Of a stretch of 64,000 bases of DNA, positions 1 to 8,020 are shown one piece after another. The stretch is from assembly GCA_017442185.1 (NCBI GenBank), contig JAFSAT010000040.1, forward strand, positions 1 through 64,000, read 5' to 3'. The first letter of the stretch is position 1, and every line of letters begins with the position of its first letter. Position numbers and translations under genes: made by a program. This stretch comes from Bacteroidaceae bacterium (GTDB lineage Bacteria; Bacteroidota; Bacteroidia; Bacteroidales; Bacteroidaceae). The notes beneath the pieces are model-generated. The model saw only the letters and a list, made by a program, of their open reading frames with translations, was not told the origin of the DNA and did no database searches.

Positions 1-534
1 CAAGACATGCGCATTAAGGCAAGGTGGGAAGCATTGGACGAAGAGAACAGGGAAATACTTAAAGCCAAGATACAAGGAAGGATATATCAGCCGACAGTCT
101 TTGAAAACGGGGATACAAGAGCACAGTTGCTGGTAAGAAGCATTTATCTACTATACAAAAAGGAGAGTCTCTGGAGCAATGAGCAGAAAGAAAGGGCGAG
201 GATTCTTTTCCGTGAGTATCCGAATATCAAGAAGGCATATTATCTGGCAATGGGGCTCGGACAGGTTTATCACTGCGCTAAATCAAAAGGTATTGCATAC
301 ACAATGTTGGCAAGATGGTATAACAGGGTTGAGAGAAGTGGATTTACGGCGTTTGCAAAGGTCATGAGAACCATATATATGCACTATGAAAAGATACTTA
401 ATTTCTTTGACAAACGATCCACGAATGCGGCTTCTGAATCTTTCAATTCTAAAATCAAGGCTTTCAGAGCACAATTCAGGGGTGTGAAAGATAAAGATTT
501 TTTCCTTTTCAGACTGGCAAAATTATATGCATGA
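1..534 (+). CDS. ISL3-type transposase, C-terminal part (cut by the window edge)
   Basis: The frame is open from the first base, so the gene starts left of the window and only the last 177 codons are seen. The C-terminal stretch has the form expected around the catalytic glutamate of ISL3-family DDE transposases: N-A-A-S-E-S-F-N-S-K-I-K, then a basic segment and a D-F-F-L-F-R-L ending. The enzyme would cut and join DNA at the ends of its own element. The repeats just after the stop codon look like the right end of that element. The family call rests on motif memory, and an intact N-terminus cannot be checked here. Confidence 0.75.
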   Translation, partial: QDMRIKARWEALDEENREILKAKIQGRIYQPTVFENGDTRAQLLVRSIYLLYKKESLWSNEQKERARILFREYPNIKKAYYLAMGLGQVYHCAKSKGIAYTMLARWYNRVERSGFTAFAKVMRTIYMHYEKILNFFDKRSTNAASESFNSKIKAFRAQFRGVKDKDFFLFRLAKLYA

Positions 535-538
535 ATAC

Positions 539-615
539 AAAATCCCTCAGAATTTTACGTTGAGCCAAAATCCCTCAGAATTTTACGTTGAGCCATTTTA
601 CGTTGAGCCTGAGCC
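539..615. repeat. Stacked IS right-end repeats
   Basis: Two exact 28-bp copies of a unit ending in TTTTACGTTGAGCC lie head to tail at 539-566 and 567-594. A shortened 15-bp copy follows at 595-609, and then a bare TGAGCC at 610-615. Read inward on the other strand the unit starts GGCTCAACG, which resembles the GGCTC start of ISL3-family inverted repeats. I infer that this is the outer end of the adjacent insertion sequence, duplicated more than once. Confidence 0.65.
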
Positions 616-646
616 AGCTCACCTCCATTCACGAATATACACAAAC

Positions 647-678
647 AAAAAAGTCTTTCAGCATAACCGAAAGACTTT
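647..678 (-). terminator. Rho-independent terminator of tRNA-Asp
   Basis: Read on the minus strand directly after the tRNA, the stem AAGTCTTTC pairs with GAAAGACTT and is followed by a run of six T. Confidence 0.8.
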
Positions 679-679
679 G

Positions 680-753
680 CGGTGCGTACGGGACTCGAAC
701 CCGTGACCCCCTGCGTGACAGGCAGATATTCTAACCAACTGAACTAACGCACC
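680..753 (-). tRNA. tRNA-Asp (anticodon GTC)
   Basis: The minus strand folds into a full cloverleaf. The acceptor stem is GGTGCGT/ACGCACC with discriminator G at 680. The D arm contains AGTTCAGTTGGTTAGA, the anticodon stem-loop is CTGCCTGTCACGCAG with anticodon GTC, and the T arm is GGGTTCGAACCC. CCA is not encoded. A consensus promoter lies just upstream and a terminator just downstream, so it appears to be a single-gene unit. Confidence 0.97.
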
Positions 754-786
754 ATTATGTTTGCTATTCGTTCCCTTTAGCGAGTG

Positions 787-818
787 CAAATATACGACAG
801 TTTTTTTATACTCACAAA
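787..818 (-). promoter_or_regulatory. Promoter of tRNA-Asp
   Basis: On the minus strand TTTG (815-818), a 20-base spacer and TATATTTG (787-794) match the Bacteroidota consensus TTTG-N19-21-TAnnTTTG. The tRNA begins about 33 bases downstream. Confidence 0.75.
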
Positions 819-883
819 TATTTTTCGACTTTTTTTCAAAAAAACCTCAAATTCCTGTTTCTTCGTGCTATTTTACAAAAAAA

Positions 884-1408
884 TCAAGCAATTAGTTGAA
901 ATAGCAACACATCGCAATAGCCCTCAGGCATACGTTTCCACTCCTTGAGCAAAGCCGAGCGAACAAAACCCACTGAAGAAAATAGTGTTTCACTCTCTAC
1001 ATTCGACACCGGAATATATGCATAAAGTTGATGAATGTGCAGAAAATTCATAGCATAGTCACACAGCAACAACAGAGCCTCACGCCCTAAGCCTCGCATG
1101 CGATACTCACTCAAAAGACCTATGCACACCTCGGCACGCGAATTATGCAGATCAAAATCGGCAAGGTCAATCATCCCCACAGCGCAGCCATCAGATAATT
1201 CAATAACAAAGCGTGCTTGATGCTCACGGTAAATATCTTGCACAGACTGCTCGAGATAATTTCTAAGAGTATGCCTCGAATATGGCAGTGTGGCACTTCC
1301 CACACTCCACAGAGCTGTGTCATTCTCCATTCTATACATCAGTTCCAAATCCTCAGGCTCGGGCGAACGCAATGTGAGCATGCGGCTTCTTAACCACTCT
1401 TTTGCCAT
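884..1408 (-). CDS. GNAT family N-acetyltransferase (RimJ/RimL/SpeG-like)
   Basis: This 174-residue protein has the length and layout of single-domain GNAT acetyltransferases, which move an acetyl group from acetyl-CoA to an amine. The pyrophosphate-binding loop R-M-R-G-L-G is at residues 103-108, followed by an alpha helix, and the motif B region N-V-E-S-E-T-L-F-S-S-V-G-F is at 136-148. The substrate could be a protein N-terminus, a polyamine or a small molecule, and the sequence does not decide. It starts four bases after the stop of the upstream glycosyltransferase and is probably cotranscribed with it as the last gene of the recR-led minus-strand group. Confidence 0.85.
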   Translation of the reverse strand: MAKEWLRSRMLTLRSPEPEDLELMYRMENDTALWSVGSATLPYSRHTLRNYLEQSVQDIYREHQARFVIELSDGCAVGMIDLADFDLHNSRAEVCIGLLSEYRMRGLGREALLLLCDYAMNFLHIHQLYAYIPVSNVESETLFSSVGFVRSALLKEWKRMPEGYCDVLLFQLIA

Positions 1409-1412
1409 AATA

Positions 1413-2609
1413 TTATTCTTTTTTCAAATATACCGCTCCATCGGTTATCAACACTTTGGTCTCAGTTGAATAGGTAGCCAGACGCATGCTGTTGCCGGGA
1501 GTAAGTTGCAACAAACGTATAACCGTATCGTATGAATAGCTGTCACAATCGTATAGCACATGATCATAGCACGATAAATCGACATTCAGCGAAAGATGCC
1601 CCTGCGGCATGTTGCTTTCATCAGCCTCAACGAACAGATGTTCGCCTTTTACACCATTTGATTTTAAAATCTCACGAACCTCATTATTAGCCTTGGCACT
1701 GCCGACAACTATAAAATTACGCAACGTATCAGACTCTCGTTTATCCCAATTTCGCCCATAAATAATCGGATTAGCATGATGTATCTGAAATTTCAACAGA
1801 AAGACCACCAATTTCAAAGGAATATAGGAGAGTATATTATACAGCGGAAAATGTTTTTTAAAGAAAATTTGCAACGAATAATAAAGCCAATAACGATAAC
1901 GCAACTTACTGCTCACCGAGCTCTCTCCTTTGTAGTGAAGTATCGGATAAGGAAGATAATAGTTCTTATATCCGGCTCTCATTATGCGATACGAAAGGTC
2001 GCTATCTTCCCAATACATAAAAAACTGCTCGTCGAGAAAGCCAACCTTGTCTATTGCACTGCGTCGCAACATCATAAAAGCGCCTGAGACCATTTCAATC
2101 TCATTTACCTGCTCTTTATCAAGATAGCTCATGTAGTAGTGACCGAAAATTTTGCTGTCGGGGTATCGTTTGCACAGCCCCGTAGCCTTACACAAGCTCA
2201 CCCAAGGTGTTACAATACCACGTCTCGACTCAAGAGCAAATGAGCCGTCGCGGTTAACCATCTTCACACCTACCGCACCGGCATCCCGATTCTCATCCAT
2301 AAATTCCACACACCGCAACATTGCCTCTCGAGTAACAATCGTATCGGGATTAAGCATCAGCACATACTCGCCGGATGTATAACCGAATCCAATGTTATTG
2401 CCATGTGAAAAGCCACAGTTCACCTCCGATGCAATCCATCGCACCCAAGGAAAACGCTGCGGCAGATAATCGTTGGAGCCGTCTGTGGAGGCATTGTCTA
2501 CAACAATCACCTCGGAATCTATTCCCTCGGTTGATATTTTTACAGCACGCAGGCACTGTTCGAGGAAATATTTCACATTATAGTTTATTATTATTATTGA
2601 GAGTTTCAT
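1413..2609 (-). CDS. Glycosyltransferase family 2 (rhamnosyltransferase-like) with C-terminal extension
   Basis: This is a 398-residue GT-A fold glycosyltransferase predicted to act at the inner membrane face in surface polysaccharide synthesis. The nucleotide-sugar site starts at I-I-I-N-Y-N (residues 6-11) with V-V-D-N-A-S at 36-41. The metal-binding acid motif is N-P-D at 87-89, and W-E-D at 200-202 supplies the likely catalytic acid. Residues 1 to about 270 match rhamnosyltransferase-like GT2 enzymes. The last 110 residues are a separate alpha/beta segment (F-I-V-V-G-S-A-K...) whose role I cannot name. The gene sits between a membrane protein gene and the GNAT gene. Donor and acceptor sugars are unknown. 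Confidence 0.88.
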   Translation of the reverse strand: MKLSIIIINYNVKYFLEQCLRAVKISTEGIDSEVIVVDNASTDGSNDYLPQRFPWVRWIASEVNCGFSHGNNIGFGYTSGEYVLMLNPDTIVTREAMLRCVEFMDENRDAGAVGVKMVNRDGSFALESRRGIVTPWVSLCKATGLCKRYPDSKIFGHYYMSYLDKEQVNEIEMVSGAFMMLRRSAIDKVGFLDEQFFMYWEDSDLSYRIMRAGYKNYYLPYPILHYKGESSVSSKLRYRYWLYYSLQIFFKKHFPLYNILSYIPLKLVVFLLKFQIHHANPIIYGRNWDKRESDTLRNFIVVGSAKANNEVREILKSNGVKGEHLFVEADESNMPQGHLSLNVDLSCYDHVLYDCDSYSYDTVIRLLQLTPGNSMRLATYSTETKVLITDGAVYLKKE

Positions 2610-2650
2610 CGGTTTTTAATGTTTATCATGTGCGAGAATACACGGGTGTT

Positions 2651-3085
2651 CTACTCCTCGTAAAGTCGGACAATATGTTTTTTTGAAGGATAGGCATATA
2701 TGAAAGCCATCAAAGCTATAAGGGCAAGATACTCGGAGTTCAGCAGATTATCGGTAATAAAGAAAAACAGATTGACTGCAAACGCCGACATTGGAACAAT
2801 AAAACGTATTAAGCACGCTGTCTTATACTTTTTAATAATCATAGCTTTATCACCCTTGTCGATGTCGGCAAACAGCGTATCGCAACCCTTCACCGCCACA
2901 AACACCGATATTATCACCGTTGCAGCACACACTATCTGCATCATATATATAAGATTGGGATTATCACCCAATATTCCATGATTATAAAAATATAGTCCCG
3001 AAAGCGGTATCAAGCACATTAATACAGCTGCAACAATCCACGCTCTTTTCAGAAATCTGTTTATCTTTTGCTCAATATTCTGCAT
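2651..3085 (-). CDS. Small integral membrane protein of unknown function
   Basis: A 144-residue protein with four predicted membrane helices at about 15-34, 47-65, 91-110 and 117-133, and a charged central loop rich in Lys and Asp (70-88). I recognise no catalytic motif. It lies between recR and the GT2 gene, all on the minus strand, and is probably in the same transcription unit. Its start codon is preceded, 10 bases upstream, by a degenerate copy of the palindromic repeat arm also found next to metG and mutS. A helper role for the glycosyltransferase is only a guess from position. Confidence 0.7.
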   Translation of the reverse strand: MQNIEQKINRFLKRAWIVAAVLMCLIPLSGLYFYNHGILGDNPNLIYMMQIVCAATVIISVFVAVKGCDTLFADIDKGDKAMIIKKYKTACLIRFIVPMSAFAVNLFFFITDNLLNSEYLALIALMAFIYAYPSKKHIVRLYEE

Positions 3086-3094
3086 AATACATCA

Positions 3095-3135
3095 AGAAGC
3101 TGTTTTAATTTATAATCTTACGATTAAGTTGTTCT
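3095..3135. repeat. Degenerate copy of the AGAAGCTGTTTAAATTT palindromic element
   Basis: AAGAAGCTGTTTTAATTT at 3095-3112 differs from the arm seen at 21610, 31108 and 57529 by one T for A change. A weak inverse partner (ATTAAGTTGTTCT) follows at about 3124-3136. It lies in the leader of the 144-residue membrane protein gene. Confidence 0.5.
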
Positions 3136-3215
3136 ACATTTTTTTGCATTTTCCTATACTCAAAAACAGAGTCTTTTGTTTTGCCAAGAAACCGAACAAA
3201 AAAATAGAACTGTCA

Positions 3216-3836
3216 CTAAATTGTTTTTCCGACAAAAGGTGTCCTGTTCATAATAGAGCGGCCAAGTGTCACCTCATCGGCATATTCAAGTTCATCACCC
3301 ACAGCAATGCCACGCGCAATCACCGAGAGCTTCACTCCATAGGCCGACAATTTCCTGTATATATAAAAATTAGTAGTGTCGCCCTCCATCGTGGAACTGA
3401 GTGCAAGGATAACCTCTTTCACCTCACCCGAGGCCACACGCTCCACCAATCCGCCTATATTCAAATCCGAGGGCGAAATGCCGTCCATAGGAGATATAAC
3501 ACCGCCCAACACATGATACACGCCACGATACTGCATGGTATTCTCAACGGCCATCACATCTTGAATATTCTCAACCACACATATCGTAGAATGGTCGCGC
3601 GAGGGGTTTGCGCACACAGGGCATATATCCGTATCAGAGATACTGTGACACTCACGACAATACTTAACCTCGCGCTTAAGACGCACGATAGCATCGGCAA
3701 AGGACTCAACATCACCCTCTTGTCTGCGCAACAGATGCAGCACAAGCCTTGTTGCAGTCTTCCGTCCAACCCCCGGGAGTTTGGTAAATTCACTCACCGC
3801 CCTTTCCAAAAGCACCGATGGATATTCCTGACTCAT
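3216..3836 (-). CDS. recR: Recombination protein RecR
   Basis: RecR works with RecO and RecF to load RecA on gapped DNA. The 206 residues contain, in order, a helix-hairpin-helix (P-G-V-G-R-K-T-A, residues 21-28), a four-cysteine zinc finger (C60, C63, C72, C75), and a Toprim domain beginning I-C-V-V-E-N (85-90) with its acidic residue E89. The start chosen is M-S-Q-E-Y at 3836, which gives the normal family length and has A/G-rich sequence before it. A longer open frame runs on to 4133 but only mirrors engB. It diverges from engB across a 103-base region with paired promoter boxes. Confidence 0.95.
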   Translation of the reverse strand: MSQEYPSVLLERAVSEFTKLPGVGRKTATRLVLHLLRRQEGDVESFADAIVRLKREVKYCRECHSISDTDICPVCANPSRDHSTICVVENIQDVMAVENTMQYRGVYHVLGGVISPMDGISPSDLNIGGLVERVASGEVKEVILALSSTMEGDTTNFYIYRKLSAYGVKLSVIARGIAVGDELEYADEVTLGRSIMNRTPFVGKTI

Positions 3837-3855
3837 CTCTTTTATATTTTTAGTC

Positions 3856-3917
3856 GCGAAGATAGTCAAAAAAAACGGACAAATATCCGTTTTTAGAGAA
3901 AGAAACACTATCTTCGC
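3856..3917. promoter_or_regulatory. Divergent recR/engB promoter region with inverted symmetry
   Basis: TATCTTCG lies on the plus strand at 3909-3916 (toward engB) and on the minus strand at 3857-3864 (toward recR), both fitting the TAnnTTTG/TAnnTTCG minus-7 box. The 11-mers GCGAAGATAGT (3856-3866) and ACTATCTTCGC (3907-3917) are exact inverted copies. Between them is the palindrome ACGGA-CAAATA-TCCGT (3875-3890) flanked by A and T runs. Confidence 0.6.
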
Positions 3918-3939
3918 AAGGAAAAAGCAATCCGAGCAG

Positions 3940-4545
3940 ATGAAAAATATTGAAATAAAATCGGCACGCTTCGTAATAAGCAACACCGATATATCAAAAT
4001 GCCCCATGGACGGAAAGCCGGAATATGCTTTCATAGGGCGTTCCAACGTAGGAAAATCGAGCCTTATAAACATGCTCACACGCCACAGCAAATTGGCAAT
4101 GACCTCGTCGATGCCCGGCAAGACCATGCTCATAAATCACTTTATGATAAACAGCGAGTGGTATTTGGTGGATTTGCCGGGATACGGATATGCCAAACGC
4201 AGCAAGACACAAACCCGGACGCTCGAACACATAATAACAAGCTACATATTAGACCGAGAGCAGATGACACTGCTTTTTGTACTTGTAGATGCACGCCACG
4301 AACCACAAAAAATAGACTTGGAATTTTTTGAGTGGCTCGGAGAGAACAGCGTCCCATTTGCCATCATATTCACAAAAGCCGACAAGCTCAAAAAAACAGA
4401 GCTGAAAAGCAACATAGAGGCATACAAGAACAGACTTTTGGAACAATGGGAGGAGCTGCCGCCCACATTTGTAACATCGTCCGAAACAGCCCTCGGACGC
4501 GAAGAGCTGCTGAACTATATTGTCACAATAAACGAAACAATTTAA
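3940..4545 (+). CDS. engB: Ribosome-biogenesis GTPase EngB/YsxC
   Basis: EngB (YsxC/YihA) is an essential small GTPase of the TrmE-Era group that acts in assembly of the large ribosomal subunit. The 201-residue length is typical. Visible motifs are the G1 loop G-R-S-N-V-G-K-S (33-40), G3 D-L-P-G-Y-G (78-83), G4 T-K-A-D (145-148), and a G5-like T-S-S-E near 175. The gene opens a plus-strand group with the TlpA-like, TM2 and DUF2752 genes, 16 bases before the next start. Its promoter faces that of recR. Confidence 0.96.
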   Translation: MKNIEIKSARFVISNTDISKCPMDGKPEYAFIGRSNVGKSSLINMLTRHSKLAMTSSMPGKTMLINHFMINSEWYLVDLPGYGYAKRSKTQTRTLEHIITSYILDREQMTLLFVLVDARHEPQKIDLEFFEWLGENSVPFAIIFTKADKLKKTELKSNIEAYKNRLLEQWEELPPTFVTSSETALGREELLNYIVTINETI

Positions 4546-4561
4546 CAGGAACAAACCAAAT

Positions 4562-5662
4562 ATGAAAAAGATTGCACTAATCGCCCTTATACTGTCAACA
4601 ATAACAGCGTGCAACACAGATGGTTATAAAATAAAAGGCAAGTACCCCGATGCACCCGACGGAACAAAGGTATATATAGCCCGTATCGACGAGAATTTCA
4701 CTTATACCGACTCGGCCATGGTAAAAGACGGCACATTTGAACTTTCCGGATGCACCGACAGCACAAATGTAAGAATGTTACTCTCGTCGATAGCCATAGA
4801 TGGCGGCCCCATAATATTGGAAAAAGGTACAATAAAAGTTCTCTTTGGCAAAAACTTTCATCGGGGAGGAACACCCCTGAACGACAATTTGGAAAAATTC
4901 TACGCACAACGTGCAAAGATGCACCACAAAGTAAAAAACATCGTCGATTTCCTCGATGAACACATAAACATAAGCAACGAGCAACGCGACAGTCTGCAAC
5001 ATGCAATGTCCGAAGCAAAAAGCGACTTTGTAAGCACCCTGCAAGAGGTTATGGGCGGCAACATGAATAACCTGCTGGGCGCCTTCCTTATCACACAATC
5101 AGAGGAGTATTTCACCCCCGAAGAGTTCTTTTCCATAATGTCGCAAGTGCCCCAACATCTGCGCGACAAACGATTCAATGCCATGTACGAAAGAGTATCG
5201 GATGTGATGGCTGTTAAAGAGCGAGCACTTGCCACTTCAATAGGCAAGAAATATATAAACTTTGAATTGCCGGACAACAACGGCAAACAGATACTATTCT
5301 CGGACATTGTAAAGAGACACAAATACACCCTGCTCGACTTTTGGGCAAGCTGGTGTCCACCCTGCCGCCAAGAGATGCCCGTTATTAATGAAATTTACAA
5401 GAAATATCGCAATAAAGGATTGGCTGTGGTAAGTTTGTCACTCGACAGCAACAACGACGAGTGGCAAGAGGGAATATCAACACTCGATATGCAGTGGACA
5501 CAGCTGTGTGAGCCAAAGTCGGGAAGTGCAGAAGTTGCATCGGCCTACGGAATAGAGAAGATACCAACCACACTTCTGATTGACTCCGAAGGAAAAATCA
5601 TTCTTCGCGGCGTGCCGGCCTATCGCATAGCCGAAAGTTTAGATAAATTATTAAACCCATAA
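4562..5662 (+). CDS. TlpA-like thiol-disulfide oxidoreductase lipoprotein (DUF4369-type N-terminus)
   Basis: A 366-residue predicted lipoprotein: a short signal peptide ends in I-T-A-C with the lipidated Cys at 17. Residues 20-110 look like the beta-rich DUF4369 domain of Bacteroidota oxidoreductases, and a helical linker fills about 110-220. Residues about 230-366 form a thioredoxin-fold AhpC/TSA-TlpA domain with the redox motif W-C-P-P-C (Cys265, Cys268) and the cis-proline region I-P-T-T near 338. It probably reduces or isomerises disulfides, or supports cytochrome maturation, in the periplasm. The partner is not known. It follows engB closely and precedes a TM2 gene by 12 bases. Confidence 0.9.
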   Translation: MKKIALIALILSTITACNTDGYKIKGKYPDAPDGTKVYIARIDENFTYTDSAMVKDGTFELSGCTDSTNVRMLLSSIAIDGGPIILEKGTIKVLFGKNFHRGGTPLNDNLEKFYAQRAKMHHKVKNIVDFLDEHINISNEQRDSLQHAMSEAKSDFVSTLQEVMGGNMNNLLGAFLITQSEEYFTPEEFFSIMSQVPQHLRDKRFNAMYERVSDVMAVKERALATSIGKKYINFELPDNNGKQILFSDIVKRHKYTLLDFWASWCPPCRQEMPVINEIYKKYRNKGLAVVSLSLDSNNDEWQEGISTLDMQWTQLCEPKSGSAEVASAYGIEKIPTTLLIDSEGKIILRGVPAYRIAESLDKLLNP

Positions 5663-5674
5663 ACAATTTTTATT

Positions 5675-6010
5675 ATGGATAGTCAGAAAGTCGACATGTT
5701 CATGATGGGCAATACTGAGAATCTGCCCGGAGAGAAAATTTATTTCATACGCGAAAGGCTTGCAAATATGCCCGACAACAGATGGGGGATGTTACTATCA
5801 ATAGAGATGAAACGCCCTATTGTAGTACTTATAATATCATTCTTGTTGGGCGAGCTTGGCATCGACCGCTTCTATTTGGGACAAACGGGTTTAGGCATTC
5901 TCAAGCTCATCACATGCGGCGGCTTTGGTATATGGTGGCTCATAGACCTGTTTCTCATAATGGATGCAACAAAAGAGGATAACATGAGACGTTTGATGAC
6001 AGTGCTATGA
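5675..6010 (+). CDS. TM2 domain-containing membrane protein
   Basis: The 111-residue protein has a polar N-terminal half and then two membrane helices (about 47-65 and 70-94) separated by a short turn containing G-I-D-R-F-Y-L-G, the signature of the TM2 domain. TM2 proteins are small two-helix membrane proteins whose biochemical role is mostly unknown. The stop codon overlaps the start of the DUF2752 gene (ATGA type), so the two are translationally coupled. They belong to the engB plus-strand group. Confidence 0.88.
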   Translation: MDSQKVDMFMMGNTENLPGEKIYFIRERLANMPDNRWGMLLSIEMKRPIVVLIISFLLGELGIDRFYLGQTGLGILKLITCGGFGIWWLIDLFLIMDATKEDNMRRLMTVL

Positions 6011-6423
6011 AGCACCCGATAACAGCCGGGAGTCATCATCTATACCTGTTATTATTCATTGTCACAGGTGTCGTTTGGTTCATTGTATCTATTATATCGG
6101 GCACGCAAGAAATTATCGTATGCCCCTCTAAATTAATTCTCCACCTCCCCTGTCCGGGATGCGGCACCACCACAGCTGCAAAAATGATTTTTGCAGGCAA
6201 TATTGCAGACGGAATGATACATAACCCAAATGCAGTGCTTCTGCCGCTGTTTGCAATCATCTACATCTGTTCTTATATGGTGGATATAAGATGTAACGAG
6301 CCTCTTGGCCGCACATTTGACACAATAGTATCGCAGCCACACATTAAAAAAATATTCCTGCCCGCATTGCTGCTTTTGGAGGCTGCAATTTGGGCAAGAA
6401 ATATCATTGTGCACTTTACCTGA
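6007..6423 (+). CDS. DUF2752 family membrane protein
   Basis: This 138-residue protein has three likely membrane helices (about 12-31, 75-93 and 115-133) and the conserved P-C-P-G-C-G motif at 48-53 that marks DUF2752. The two cysteines (49 and 52) are the most conserved feature of the family, whose function is not established. It overlaps the TM2 gene by four bases, an arrangement often seen for these two families in Bacteroidota. It ends two bases before the convergent polyferredoxin gene, with no clear hairpin between them. Confidence 0.88.
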   Translation: MKHPITAGSHHLYLLLFIVTGVVWFIVSIISGTQEIIVCPSKLILHLPCPGCGTTTAAKMIFAGNIADGMIHNPNAVLLPLFAIIYICSYMVDIRCNEPLGRTFDTIVSQPHIKKIFLPALLLLEAAIWARNIIVHFT

Positions 6424-6425
6424 AG

Positions 6426-7913
6426 TCACACTATGTGATGCTCCTCGACACCCTCGACAAAGATGGCACTGAAAGGACGTGCAGGACACACATATTCGCA
6501 AGCTCCGCATCCTACACAGCGTTCTGCATCAACCATAGGGATTTTAGCTCCGCCGGGATTATCCCTGTTCTCAATCATCGTGATTGCACCATTGGGACAG
6601 TGACGCAGACAATTTCCACAGGAGACACCATCACGCGACGCAATGCAATTATCTGCTATCCACACAGCCGTTCCCACCTTTATGGCACTCTTCATGGCTT
6701 TGTCGATAGGCTTTATTGCTCCTGTGGGACACACTTGTGAGCATATATTGCACGAAGGACGGCAATACCCCCGTTCAAACGACATTTCGGGCTGCATAAG
6801 ATGAGAAAGCCTTTGCGACGGGTGCAACACCTCATTGGGACACTTAGAGACACACAACTGACACGATGTGCAGTGCTGCGCGAAATTTGCTACGCCGAGA
6901 GAGCCTGCCGGCACAACAGGCACAGAACGCTTGGGGACACGCTTATTCTCGATGACGGCAAGACCACCATCCACTTTCTTATCCTTTTGCGCCCACAGAG
7001 ATGTTGCAGCCAACATTCCCGTAACAGCAAGAAAACTGCGACGTCCATCATCCTTGCAACAGCCTGCTGCATCGGAGGGTGCAGCACCAAATCTCACATA
7101 TTTATATCCTATTGCACCTTGTCTGCACTTGTCGATACAATTCATGCAGGCAACGCAACGACTGTAATCGACCTTATGGGCCGAAGCATCAATACACGAA
7201 GCCTTGCAGCTACGCTCGCACACCCTGCATCCGTTGCACTTTGAAGTATCTATGAAAGGTCGGAACAGCGAGTAACGCGATACGAAGCCAAGCACCGTAC
7301 CCACAGGGCACACACTGTTGCACCATGTGCGGCCGCCACGCCAAGCAAGCACCGCAATAATCACAAATGTTGCAACAGAAAGAGCAACGGCAATGCCACT
7401 GCGCATCCACACATCGACAGAGTAGAAGGCGTAACTGTCGGCACGTTCGGCAAGGTTGGCCAACAGATTGTTAACCCATAAATACAGTGGCGACAGCAAG
7501 CTGTTTACCATTCGTCCGAATGTACCATAAGGCTCTATGAGCGCAGCAACACCCGTAAATCCTGCCACAATGGCAACCACAAACAGCAGCAACATGACGT
7601 AACGCACCATTCTGTGCTCTTTCACAAAAGAGAATCTGAACTTTTTGCCCTTGCGTCTTGCCGAAAAATTCGAGATTATATCCTGCATAATACCCAAGGG
7701 GCATATTACAGAGCAATAGACTCTGCCAAAAAGATATGTCATCAGCAGCAGAAGCAGCACCACCGCCACGTTCAAAGAGAGTACGGCAGGCACAAATTGC
7801 ACTCGCGCCATCCATCCGAGCCACAGATGAAGAACACCCGAAAAGTCGAGAAACATTGCGGTTATCCCTACGAAAAAAAGTGCTGCAAACAATATTCTTA
7901 TTTTGCGTAACAT
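6426..7913 (-). CDS. NapH/NapG-like membrane polyferredoxin
   Basis: A 495-residue electron-transfer protein. The N-terminal part (1-220) has about five membrane helices and two C-x3-C-P motifs (67-72 and 198-203) typical of NapH-type quinol-linked subunits. A ferredoxin segment with two cysteine quartets follows (226-240 and 253-263). A twin-arginine segment (R291, R292, followed by F-L and a hydrophobic stretch to about 308) then precedes four more cysteine clusters in NapG-like style. It looks like a fusion of NapH-like and NapG-like modules. It probably passes electrons from membrane quinol to periplasmic iron-sulfur clusters. The upstream neighbour is a Tat-type ferredoxin-bearing aldo/keto reductase, a plausible partner. 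The substrate is unknown. Confidence 0.85.
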   Translation of the reverse strand: MLRKIRILFAALFFVGITAMFLDFSGVLHLWLGWMARVQFVPAVLSLNVAVVLLLLLMTYLFGRVYCSVICPLGIMQDIISNFSARRKGKKFRFSFVKEHRMVRYVMLLLFVVAIVAGFTGVAALIEPYGTFGRMVNSLLSPLYLWVNNLLANLAERADSYAFYSVDVWMRSGIAVALSVATFVIIAVLAWRGGRTWCNSVCPVGTVLGFVSRYSLFRPFIDTSKCNGCRVCERSCKASCIDASAHKVDYSRCVACMNCIDKCRQGAIGYKYVRFGAAPSDAAGCCKDDGRRSFLAVTGMLAATSLWAQKDKKVDGGLAVIENKRVPKRSVPVVPAGSLGVANFAQHCTSCQLCVSKCPNEVLHPSQRLSHLMQPEMSFERGYCRPSCNICSQVCPTGAIKPIDKAMKSAIKVGTAVWIADNCIASRDGVSCGNCLRHCPNGAITMIENRDNPGGAKIPMVDAERCVGCGACEYVCPARPFSAIFVEGVEEHHIV

Positions 7914-8020
7914 GATTATCTGTTTTTATAGTAGAAGATTGATTTTAAATTTTAATTGCCCGATGGCTGTTTAGTTGAATGGTTCATCTGCTTTTATTCC
8001 ACAACTTATTGCCGGCCTGT

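Noticed and set aside
3129-3896. A 255-codon plus-strand frame opposite recR
   Set aside because: Composition is that of an antisense frame (many His, Arg, Cys), and recR on the other strand has intact motifs.
3837-4133. A 99-codon N-terminal extension of RecR
   Set aside because: It runs through the promoter region and the start of engB on the other strand and has no similarity to RecR, whose normal start fits at 3836.
7614-7910. A 98-codon plus-strand frame opposite the polyferredoxin gene
   Set aside because: It is the antisense shadow of a gene with clear NapH-type motifs.
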